From the IMG/VR virus record IMGVR_UViG_3300030382_001913, positions 1 through 23,725 of that record: a DNA stretch of 23,725 nucleotides; one strand, 5' to 3'. Each line of letters starts with the position of its first letter. The first letter of the stretch is position 1. The translations under genes and the position numbers were made by a program. The notes under the pieces were generated by a model that was not told the origin of the DNA, made no database searches, and saw nothing but the letters and a program-made list of their open reading frames with translations. The DNA comes from a virus. Of the stretch, positions 6,754-12,395 are shown piece after piece.

Positions 6754-8060
6754 TACTTCGCTCCTTCGATTGCCAGAAGCCTATTTTCCAGTGTGTCGAT
6801 TTTCTCTTGCATCTCTTGTTGCCTGACATAGCCCTGCCAGATGGCTCCATTGTGGAGCCTCTGGAGACCTGTAACATTAAGCATGCCGCCATTCTCTATA
6901 GTATCGCCCAGAATCTTAGCATCTATCAGGTCTTGCTCGTTGTATTTAATGAAGTCGTCCCACTTATCTCTAACCATTCCTTCCAGCCCTGAAGCATCTT
7001 TAGCATGGTCGAGCGCACGGACTAACTGGGCATCGTCATAACTATCGGTGAAGGCAATAACAGTGTTGGCAGTTCCTCCGTGAAGGTCGCCGTCCTCATC
7101 AACCATAAACTGCATTTCAAAGGCACCGCCTGTTCTAGCGGTGACCCCAAATATGTTGCCGTTATCCGTGACGTCAGCGCCAGCGTTAGCGTCGTTATGT
7201 CCAGAAACATCAAACTGGATAAGCGCCTGAGCGCTTGCGGTGGTTTTATTAGTGGTTGCCGTTCCACCAGCGACGTAAGTGGCCCAGACGGTTTGATTCG
7301 CCGCATTCTCACTCATAATATTCATGGTTGCGCCACCGCCAGTTGACCCGGGGGTAGTCTTCTTGATAGAAAAATATGTGTCGGTTTCTGTGACACCCGT
7401 TCTGCCATGCGCCACATCAGAGGACTTGAGGGCGAATATCTCGTTATCAGCCGCGCCCTGGTGGATGGTCAAGCCCTCGGTCATGTTGCCGTTGGCGGTG
7501 GCGGTGTCGCCTATGAAGACGTTGCCGCCAGATTCAGTTAAGTAGACATCTCCACTAGCTTTAACTCTCAACTTGTTTGAGCCATCTATTCTTATAGCTG
7601 CGTCGTTTGTAGCCATCATGTAGAGCGAAAGTCCTGCTGGATCTCCAGCAGCAAAACCAACCGGTACTGAACCTCCTGATAGTTGGTCGCCTGAAAGGGT
7701 GATTCCAGAATCTGTTCCATCTATGTGTAGATTACTCTCTGGTGTAGCAGCCCCAATCCCGACGCGGCTTGTCCCGCCATCCACATACAGAATCGTGCCG
7801 TCACCGTCACCAATGAGTACGTCCCCCGTAGAACCCCCGGCGGTGAGCGTCAGATTGCCTGACGAGGTGCTGATGGTCTGAGCGCCGGTGAATGTCAGGT
7901 CGCCATCGAGAGTCAGAGTGGAGCCGTCGAACGTAAGGTTGCTTTCGCCCTGGATCGTCTCACCGTCCACGGCGGTCATGACGTAGTTGTCGGTGCCGCC
8001 GCTGGTGATCTTAACGTCGGATGTAGTCAGCCCTGGCGGTAGAAATGTGCCTGCTGGCAT
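6753..8060 (-). CDS. tail fibre protein
   Basis: A 435-aa fibre. The first about 120 residues are short beta repeats of the type found in phage fibre shafts (DGSTLTLDGDLTFTG, then SGNLTLTAGGSTGDVLIGD, then SRVGIGAATPESNLHIDG). The VGIG.ATPE.NLHI stretch is a common fibre repeat. The middle (about 120-330) continues as Gly/Thr/Asp-rich beta sequence. The C-terminus (about 395-433) contains GMLNVTGLQRLHNGAIWQGY followed by a coiled coil (MQEKIDTLENRLLAIEG), a likely trimerisation element. I see no intramolecular chaperone (peptidase S74-like) catalytic motif. A GGGAGG lies 7 nt before the ATG. Parts of the gene (about 6760-7400 and 7540-7740) are visibly richer in A/T than the neighbours, as expected for recombining fibre modules. 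Host receptor binding is inferred from fibre architecture. Confidence 0.85.
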   Translation of the reverse strand: MPAGTFLPPGLTTSDVKITSGGTDNYVMTAVDGETIQGESNLTFDGSTLTLDGDLTFTGAQTISTSSGNLTLTAGGSTGDVLIGDGDGTILYVDGGTSRVGIGAATPESNLHIDGTDSGITLSGDQLSGGSVPVGFAAGDPAGLSLYMMATNDAAIRIDGSNKLRVKASGDVYLTESGGNVFIGDTATANGNMTEGLTIHQGAADNEIFALKSSDVAHGRTGVTETDTYFSIKKTTPGSTGGGATMNIMSENAANQTVWATYVAGGTATTNKTTASAQALIQFDVSGHNDANAGADVTDNGNIFGVTARTGGAFEMQFMVDEDGDLHGGTANTVIAFTDSYDDAQLVRALDHAKDASGLEGMVRDKWDDFIKYNEQDLIDAKILGDTIENGGMLNVTGLQRLHNGAIWQGYVRQQEMQEKIDTLENRLLAIEGAK

Positions 8061-8078
8061 CGTTAGCCTCCCAGTGGT

Positions 8079-8393
8079 CTAGTTAGGCGCCCTGTTGTAG
8101 AACTGCCAGTCGATGGTCTCGGCAGAACCCGCAGTCTTCTCGATAGCCTGAAAGTTCGTTATCTCGCGGCGGCTTCGGAGTAGGATAATATCGCCTGCAT
8201 CCCACTCAGTCCCCTTGGTGGCCGTCGGGGTAGTTCCATCACGAGTTTCTACGATACTGGCCGTCCGCACGAAGCCCTCTGCGTATCGCGCGCCGCCTGG
8301 GATAGTGTTAGAGGTGCTTATTTTCGTGGCCGACGCGGCCACAGCTTGTGTCTGAAGGGCGCTTCCTATCGGTGAAAAGTTGTAGCTAGGCAT
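8079..8393 (-). CDS. small beta-rich virion protein, 104 aa
   Basis: This 104-aa protein is not recognised by name. It is rich in Ser, Thr and Ala with short beta strands (ARYAEGFVRTASIVETRDG, about residues 35-53; WDAGDIILLRSRREITNFQAI, about 64-84) and no membrane segment. Composition and length suit a minor structural protein such as a fibre attachment or decoration protein. Its ATG lies inside the end of the upstream gene (8-bp overlap), with a GGGGG run as a weak Shine-Dalgarno. The fibre gene follows 18 bp later. The role is inferred only from location between head-proximal genes and the fibre. Confidence 0.7.
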   Translation of the reverse strand: MPSYNFSPIGSALQTQAVAASATKISTSNTIPGGARYAEGFVRTASIVETRDGTTPTATKGTEWDAGDIILLRSRREITNFQAIEKTAGSAETIDWQFYNRAPN

Positions 8394-8931
8394 TTTTCAT
8401 ACCCCCGTTGCTCTCGGCCATCGCCTTGATGCTCTCGGTAAGGGCCGTCCGCTCCAGCCTTTCGGCCTCACGGTCCTCGCGGACTCGCTCGTTCTCAAGA
8501 GTCGCGTATGCCCTCGGATGGCGATAGCGCATATGGTTCGCTCTATCCAGTTCGTTTAGGAACCCTGTCTTGACACACGTCACAAGGCCCATGCGGTCGT
8601 ACGTCTCCCTATTGGGATCGTCGCCGTGCAGGAAGCAATTGAGGTCCCCCACTATGATTTTAATTCCCTCGGGCTTCCGAGTGGAGAATACATAGGAACC
8701 GTCTGGGCGGCGTTTCTCCAACTGCTGCGGAAGCATGTTCCGGTTCACCACGCTCCGGTCAGCGGTGAGGGTATCGTAGACGTAGACCCAACCAGCCGAC
8801 TGAAGCTCTGACGTGGTCATGGTTATGTCCTCACTCCGGTTGATGATCTGCCCTGCGGCGAGATCGCCCGGTTCCACTGCGGCCTCGGCGTCTCTCAGCA
8901 ATTCCTCAATAGCAGTCCCGTGCGTTGTCAT
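8386..8931 (-). CDS. hypothetical phage protein with C2H2-like zinc site
   Basis: 181 aa from the chosen start. The N-terminal third is acidic and helical; the centre (about residues 47-95) is beta-rich (AGWVYVYDTLTADRSVVNR, then DGSYVFSTR). The last third holds a possible zinc site: C99, H102, C119, H133 and H138, arranged as CFLH, TCVKTGFLNE and HMRYRHP, then a charged C-terminal helix. The start at 8931 overlaps the upstream stop as ATGA with GAGG 5 nt before it. An in-frame ATG at 8985 has a GAGGAA 8 nt upstream and is a real alternative that would add 18 residues. The frame stays open further upstream to 9147, but that extension overlaps the neighbour in another frame and is arginine-rich nonsense. 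The function is unknown; the position suggests a head or neck component. Confidence 0.72.
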   Translation of the reverse strand: MTTHGTAIEELLRDAEAAVEPGDLAAGQIINRSEDITMTTSELQSAGWVYVYDTLTADRSVVNRNMLPQQLEKRRPDGSYVFSTRKPEGIKIIVGDLNCFLHGDDPNRETYDRMGLVTCVKTGFLNELDRANHMRYRHPRAYATLENERVREDREAERLERTALTESIKAMAESNGGMKNA

Positions 8932-9350
8932 GCGTTCCTCTGCTTCCTGTACTGCGGGCCGAACGTACTCGTTCCCCGTTTCCATAGATTGCGTTCCTCG
9001 ATGTTCTCCCAGAAGATTTTGTTCCAGTCCCTCGGGCGCGGCTCGGTCTTGGTCGGGGGCATGTTGTTCATGTCCTGCGCCATTTGGAGAGCCTCCCCGA
9101 CCGTGTACATCGCCTCGCCGCCGCCCTTTCCGTCGGGTGCTCCGCATATCAGTTGGAACTCCTCTCCGAATAGGCGTGCATCGCCGAGGTCACGGGTCAG
9201 CTTGACCCGCTTGTCATTGCGAATGACCGTGATCGTCTGGGAGCGTCGAACGCCCTGAGAGTCAAGAGCCGGTCGGTTGAACTCCCCAATATACCAACAC
9301 GGCTCATGACTCCAGATTTCAGTTGTGGCTAGCTCGACAATTGCCGCCAA
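8928..9350 (-). CDS. hypothetical protein, 140 aa, TTG start
   Basis: Not recognised. The N-terminal half is beta-rich with RRSQTITVIRNDKRVKLTRD around residues 35-54; a Gly-rich linker follows; the C-terminus is basic and Trp-rich (DWNKIFWENIEERNLWKRG, about 107-125). The start codon is TTG, chosen because the frame has no nearby ATG and an AGGAG lies about 7 nt upstream. That Shine-Dalgarno overlaps the stop of the preceding gene (TAGGAG). The gene ends in an ATGA overlap with the next one. Size and place after the capsid block fit a head-completion or decoration role, but nothing in the sequence proves it. Confidence 0.7.
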   Translation of the reverse strand: MAAIVELATTEIWSHEPCWYIGEFNRPALDSQGVRRSQTITVIRNDKRVKLTRDLGDARLFGEEFQLICGAPDGKGGGEAMYTVGEALQMAQDMNNMPPTKTEPRPRDWNKIFWENIEERNLWKRGTSTFGPQYRKQRNA

Positions 9351-9359
9351 GGATTGCTC

Positions 9360-10130
9360 CTAGACAGTCCAGTCTCGGTTGGCCTCTACGAGGATGTAGT
9401 CACAGTCCACGATGGCAAATTCAGTAGTGTTGGCGCCGACGGCAAGACACACGGCCATGTTTGTGGTCGTTGAAGCAGCCCCTTCTACGGTCTGGTAGAG
9501 TACGCCGTCTACATACCATCGGGCTGTTCCGTTAGGGGCAACTTCCAGGCGTAGAACCTGCCACTCGCCAGCCGTCGCGCCGACGCTAGTGGCGTCACCT
9601 GTGCCTCCCAGGCACACTGAAGTAGTAGTGGTCGAGGCAGAAGTAGTGCCACCATTGTGAATACCGTGCCATGCTTCATCGTCTGTTTTTTCAGAACTCA
9701 GATAGAACCCAACAAGGTCTGCTGGCATAGCAACAGTGCCTGCGGCCGCGTGGATGACAATATCTTCAAGCTGTTCGTCAACCGAGAGGACGCTCGTCAG
9801 CCCAAAGAAGAGTTCCTTATCGTCGAGGTCTGCGAATTGCACCCTGGTCTCCATCACAATCGGCGCCATCAGGGCAACGTCAAATGCAATGTGCGTTCCG
9901 ATGAAGGTCGTGTCTCCGTCGCTGTTGGCGGATGTAAGCGTGACAACGCCAGACAGAGCATCTTTCCCCGCAACCCCGGCGTCGTTATCCTCGTAGCCCT
10001 CACCTCCGGCGTAGAAGTCTCCCAGCGCAGCTGCCCCACCGGAGGAAGGGTCGCCAGTTGACGCCAAGACGTCGTGTACGCCGAAAAAGTCGTGAAACAG
10101 TCGTATTTTCCCTGGTCCGCTCTGTGCCAT
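9360..10130 (-). CDS. virion protein with lectin-like (concanavalin A/LamG-type) fold
   Basis: A 256-aa protein whose pattern resembles a concanavalin A-like beta-sandwich. The FHDFFG opening, the METRVQFADLDDKELFFGLTS strand pair (about residues 93-111), the Thr/Ser/Gly-rich loop (about 160-180) and EWQVLRLEVAPNGTARWYVDG near 188-208 are typical of LamG/laminin-type or glucanase-like jelly rolls in phage structural proteins. No acid pair typical of a glycoside hydrolase is evident, so binding rather than catalysis is more likely. The gene lies directly after the capsid and HNH frames. The ATG shares a base with the HNH stop (TAATG), with AAGGAG 9 nt upstream. A decoration protein or a head-surface adhesin would fit. 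The family-level fold call is an inference from sequence pattern only. Confidence 0.72.
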   Translation of the reverse strand: MAQSGPGKIRLFHDFFGVHDVLASTGDPSSGGAAALGDFYAGGEGYEDNDAGVAGKDALSGVVTLTSANSDGDTTFIGTHIAFDVALMAPIVMETRVQFADLDDKELFFGLTSVLSVDEQLEDIVIHAAAGTVAMPADLVGFYLSSEKTDDEAWHGIHNGGTTSASTTTTSVCLGGTGDATSVGATAGEWQVLRLEVAPNGTARWYVDGVLYQTVEGAASTTTNMAVCLAVGANTTEFAIVDCDYILVEANRDWTV

Positions 10131-10339
10131 TACAAAGTCTCCTTCTGAAGCTGTAGCTCCAGCCTTCTTATTCGCGCCCTATAGGGAGCGATCACTTCAT
10201 TTATATTGCCGGTCTTGCGGGGGATACATGCCAGATTCTCCAGCCTGTTATCCCCCATGTCGCCGTTCATGTTATGCACGACCCACCCCTTCGGGATAGG
10301 GCCGTGCCGTCCCGCCCAAGCCGCACGCCGTGGATTCAA
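10130..10339 (-). CDS. HNH endonuclease-like ORF, probably a remnant
   Basis: The 69-aa frame carries the core of the HNH_3-type motif: HGPIPKGWVVHNMNGD at about residues 12-27, then DNRLENLACIPR at about 30-41 and a basic coiled-coil tail. Free-standing HNH nucleases of this type act as phage homing endonucleases. The usual about 40-residue lead with an RLV-type strand is missing, and the normal paired histidines (HH) read HN here, so activity is doubtful. It has no ATG before the motif and no Shine-Dalgarno. It starts at TTG immediately after the capsid TAA and is in the same frame as the capsid gene. Translation would need reinitiation at TTG or stop-codon readthrough. It overlaps the next gene as TAATG. 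The motif is convincing; expression is uncertain. Confidence 0.6.
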   Translation of the reverse strand: MNPRRAAWAGRHGPIPKGWVVHNMNGDMGDNRLENLACIPRKTGNINEVIAPYRARIRRLELQLQKETL

Positions 10340-11254
10340 TTAACCGGCTGGTGCGGTAGCGTCTGTGTGTACCTCATACAGCCAATTGCCCGAGGAACGC
10401 TCGCCGTATGCGTACTCGTCGTAGTGGAAGAGCGCAGTCGCGCCGCCACCGAGTTCAGGCATACGCTTGGTCTCGACATACGGGCTTCTACCCTCCACAA
10501 GGATCAGGGCCATCTGGCTGAACACGCCGCCCTTTGCGGCGTTAGAGCTTATCGTCAGGTTGCCGTCCTCGTAAATCTTCGCGCCGGCAATGGTTCCCCG
10601 ATAGCGGTTCTGGAACGCCTCTGCGGCAATTCCCACCGTTAGCGGCGCACCTGCCTGTGCTTCTGTGCCAATTGCAGCAACCGTGCTAATACCCGGAGTG
10701 GTCAACTGGAAGTCAATGTCGGCAAGCTGGAAGCCGTGGAACACTGCGTTGATCGGCGCGGTCGCCGGGGCAGGCTCCGTCGTGTTAGACGTTATCCTGT
10801 AAGCAGCCGAAGATATATCGCTGGTGTCCAGAGCCGCGGAGTCCGAACCCAGCGAATTCGTCGCGCCGTCAATGGCCGTCAGGCCGTCGGCGTCCTTCTT
10901 TCGCTCGATTGCGTTCTGCGCCAGAGACCCTGTCTGCGCATAAGCGTTCGAGCTAATCCGCATCGCCACCCGGTCGGTGATGACAGTATGCACCCCGATC
11001 ACCGTTGGGGTGATGGAGAGCAACGTGTCGCTCATCTGCTGTGGGTTGTCAAGTTCGGTGCTTTCGGTCACGGCCTGCGCTGACAGCTTTGCCATCGAGA
11101 CCTCGTTCCAGACCGTTCCTGTATTCTCATCGAGTCGTTGGCGATCTACCAGATTGGGCATCACGCCTGCGAACTCTCTAACTATCCTTGCCGCAGCAAT
11201 CATCGTCGGGATGCTGTCGGCAAGAGAATCGGTAATAGTATTCCCAACTGCCAT
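10340..11254 (-). CDS. major capsid protein
   Basis: 304 aa. Identified as the HK97-fold major capsid protein from its location directly after a scaffold gene and from its sequence pattern. An N-terminal helical arm (about 1-45) is followed by VWNEVSMAKLSAQAVTESTEL, the two helical stretches DRVAMRISSNAYAQTG and AQNAIERKKDADGLTAIDG around residues 93-130 typical of the spine helix and linker, then beta-rich A-domain sequence with many Ala, Thr and Gly. The C-terminus has GRSPYVETKRMPELGGG. The family match is by pattern and context, not alignment. The AGGAG Shine-Dalgarno 8 nt before the ATG is partly formed by the scaffold stop codon (TAGGAG). It forms the icosahedral shell with the upstream scaffold. 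Confidence 0.85.
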   Translation of the reverse strand: MAVGNTITDSLADSIPTMIAAARIVREFAGVMPNLVDRQRLDENTGTVWNEVSMAKLSAQAVTESTELDNPQQMSDTLLSITPTVIGVHTVITDRVAMRISSNAYAQTGSLAQNAIERKKDADGLTAIDGATNSLGSDSAALDTSDISSAAYRITSNTTEPAPATAPINAVFHGFQLADIDFQLTTPGISTVAAIGTEAQAGAPLTVGIAAEAFQNRYRGTIAGAKIYEDGNLTISSNAAKGGVFSQMALILVEGRSPYVETKRMPELGGGATALFHYDEYAYGERSSGNWLYEVHTDATAPAG

Positions 11255-11265
11255 GTTTTAAACTC

Positions 11266-12060
11266 CTATATGCGGATGCCTTGTTTCCTGAACTGCTCCG
11301 CCGCCTTCGTTATGTCGTCTCTGGTTACGGTGGCGTTCGGGTCCCCGAGCTTGCCGAGAAGGTTCCCGCCAACTGAGGCACTGCCGATACCCACGCTCAG
11401 GTCGCCAACTCCGTTCTCTTCTTCCCATTTATCTTGTGCCGCTTTAAGCTCGGTACTCCGAGTCTCAAGGGACTGGCTAAACGCCTTGCGTTCCGCTGCA
11501 CGAGCCGCACGGACGGTTAAGTTCTCAGCCAGTCCGCTCTGCTCTTTTGCCTGTACCATGTCGCCGTTCTCGGCGTGCTTCAGAGCCGCGTTGTACGCAG
11601 TTCTCACACCAGCCAGTTCCGGCGCGGTCTCTTTATCCAGCAGGGGTTTGCCGTCTTGCCCTAGCAACGCTTCGTCTATGTTGTCCATCGTCGAGGTTGC
11701 CAATCGCACTCCTGCCGACCTTTGCACCCGGCTGTCGTAAGGCCGTCTAGCCGCGGTCATGTCGTCAACCAGAGTATCGGCTGATCCTTCAGCAATAGAC
11801 TTGAAGCCAGACCTTACTTCGGCCTCGAACCCGTCGAATCGATCACCAAATCCCGCGATGACCTCTTCGATGTTCTCCTGCCGTTTGATCTGCCCCTTCA
11901 TTGCCGCTAGATCGTTCGATAGCTTCTCGGCTTCGGCTCCGCGCGTTTCCAGAGATGCAAGCGCGTTCTTGAGTTGCGTCTGCAAATCCGGCTCAGCCCC
12001 TTCCCCCTCTTCAACCACCACGGGCGTATCGCCGTCGTCGGGGATGCTCTCCTGTACCAT
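11266..12060 (-). CDS. capsid assembly scaffold protein
   Basis: 264 aa from the chosen start. The protein is highly charged, nearly free of aromatic residues and mostly helical. It has an acidic N-terminus (VVVEEGEGAEPDLQTQL), a coiled coil at about residues 25-65, a further helical middle and a short glycine-containing region near the C-terminus followed by the basic end KAAEQFRKQGIRI. This is the usual look of phage scaffold proteins, whose basic C-terminus contacts the capsid protein. The capsid gene follows after 11 bp. The start at 12060 is chosen for its AAGGAG 6 nt upstream. An upstream ATG at 12153 in the same frame would run through the intrinsic terminator and tRNA-like region and is rejected. 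The role is inferred from composition and position. Confidence 0.82.
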   Translation of the reverse strand: MVQESIPDDGDTPVVVEEGEGAEPDLQTQLKNALASLETRGAEAEKLSNDLAAMKGQIKRQENIEEVIAGFGDRFDGFEAEVRSGFKSIAEGSADTLVDDMTAARRPYDSRVQRSAGVRLATSTMDNIDEALLGQDGKPLLDKETAPELAGVRTAYNAALKHAENGDMVQAKEQSGLAENLTVRAARAAERKAFSQSLETRSTELKAAQDKWEEENGVGDLSVGIGSASVGGNLLGKLGDPNATVTRDDITKAAEQFRKQGIRI

Positions 12061-12066
12061 GCGTTT

Positions 12067-12072
12067 CTCCTT
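12067..12072 (-). promoter_or_regulatory. Shine-Dalgarno of the scaffold gene, fixes the start
   Basis: Reads AAGGAG on the minus strand, 6 nt before the ATG at 12060. It decides between that ATG and the in-frame ATG at 12153, which has no comparable site and would translate through the terminator hairpin. Confidence 0.75.
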
Positions 12073-12098
12073 CGGGTTCTCCGATTGCTGGAGTCTCC

Positions 12099-12136
12099 AA
12101 AAATTAAAAGAAGCCGCCCCATTACAAGGCGACTTC
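12099..12136 (-). terminator. strong intrinsic terminator upstream of the scaffold gene
   Basis: On the minus strand GAAGTCGCC (12128-12136) pairs with GGCGGCTTC (12110-12118), a 9-bp stem with one G-U pair and a 9-nt loop, followed directly by TTTTAATTTTT (12099-12109). This is a textbook rho-independent terminator in the direction of transcription. It lies inside the otherwise polycistronic late region, 39 bp before the scaffold start, with no evident promoter between the two. It either ends the small RNA that precedes it, or acts as a partial terminator or attenuator that separates the packaging/ejection block from the scaffold/capsid block. Only the minus strand has the T-run, so it is one-directional. 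Confidence 0.8.
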
Positions 12137-12163
12137 CGCGCACAACGGCTCATTCGGTTTTTG

Positions 12164-12232
12164 TAGCGGGGCCGAGAGTTGCACTCGGAGGAAAAGGGCT
12201 ATGAGACCTTCATTGCTCTGGCATTCCCCGCA
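12164..12232 (-). ncRNA. tRNA-like small RNA (initiator-tRNA-like features)
   Basis: On the minus strand 69 nt fold as a cloverleaf. The acceptor is TGCGGGG (12226-12232) with CCCCGCT (12165-12171), six pairs plus a mismatched first pair, then A as discriminator. A short 3-bp D-stem TGC/GCA (12214-12223) has a 4-nt loop. The anticodon arm AAGGT/CCCTT (12194-12210) has a 7-nt loop CTCATAG reading CAT. The variable loop is 5 nt. A perfect 5-bp T-stem CCGAG/CTCGG closes a 7-nt loop TGCAACT (12172-12188), one base off the usual TTCAANT type. The mismatched 1-72 pair, GCGGGG acceptor and CTCAT loop recall bacterial initiator tRNA. The D-arm is abnormally short, the last anticodon-stem pair is mismatched and CCA is not encoded. 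It may be a real but unusual tRNA, a decayed one, or a structured RNA that mimics one. Confidence 0.45.
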
Positions 12233-12244
12233 TCACTAAGGCCG

Positions 12245-12274
12245 AGTATTACACGGGCATCTTTGCCCTGTCAA
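12245..12274 (-). promoter_or_regulatory. sigma70-type promoter inside the end of the zinc-ribbon gene
   Basis: On the minus strand a perfect -35 hexamer TTGACA (12269-12274) is followed 17 bp later by TAATAC (12246-12251), or 18 bp later by AATACT (12245-12250), a partial -10 match. The expected start of transcription near 12239 falls only a few bases before the 5' end of the tRNA-like RNA at 12232. The promoter lies in the last codons of the zinc-ribbon gene. It would serve the small RNA and, by reading through the terminator, the scaffold and capsid genes. The -35 is strong, the -10 is only moderate. Confidence 0.55.
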
Positions 12275-12395
12275 CCACAAGGCCGTTCGTTACGAAGTCA
12301 AGGTCGCATCTAATGCACGTATGCCAGACGCGCCCCTCAACGTGGTTCGCCATCTTCTTGTTACATCTGGGGCAACGCACTGCGATCATCTTCAT
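12249..12395 (-). CDS. Com-like small zinc-ribbon protein
   Basis: 48 aa with four cysteines as C8-x2-C11 (CPRC) and C27-x2-C30 (CIRC), separated by 15 residues. This is a minimal zinc ribbon resembling the Com family of phage Mu and relatives, small zinc-finger proteins that bind mRNA and control translation of mom. No mom gene is in this window, so the target here would differ. The start at 12395 is chosen because it overlaps the stop of the 1700-aa gene as ATGA; the longer open frame up to 12521 is arginine-rich and overlaps that gene. A second Met at residue 3 is possible. The gene's last codons contain a promoter. RNA or DNA binding is a family-based inference; the similarity is modest. 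Confidence 0.7.
   Translation of the reverse strand: MKMIAVRCPRCNKKMANHVEGRVWHTCIRCDLDFVTNGLVVDRAKMPV
12255..12268. repeat. operator-like inverted repeat in the promoter spacer
   Basis: A perfect 5-bp inverted repeat, GGGCA and TGCCC separated by 4 nt, occupies the spacer between the -35 and -10 boxes and abuts the -35 box. Palindromes in that position are typical repressor or activator sites, but it also encodes part of the zinc-ribbon C-terminus and could be chance. Confidence 0.35.

Noticed and set aside
10524-10542. Perfect 7-bp hairpin ACGCCGC/GCGGCGT
   Set aside because: It lies inside the capsid coding sequence with no T-run, so it is not a terminator; GC-rich coding DNA gives such stems by chance.
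12061-12153. 31-residue N-terminal extension of the scaffold protein
   Set aside because: It would cover the terminator hairpin and lacks a Shine-Dalgarno site; the ATG at 12060 has AAGGAG at good spacing.
12229-12251. T7-type phage RNA polymerase promoter beginning TAATAC
   Set aside because: Only the first six bases and a later G-run match; the rest of the core does not, and no phage RNA polymerase gene is in the window.
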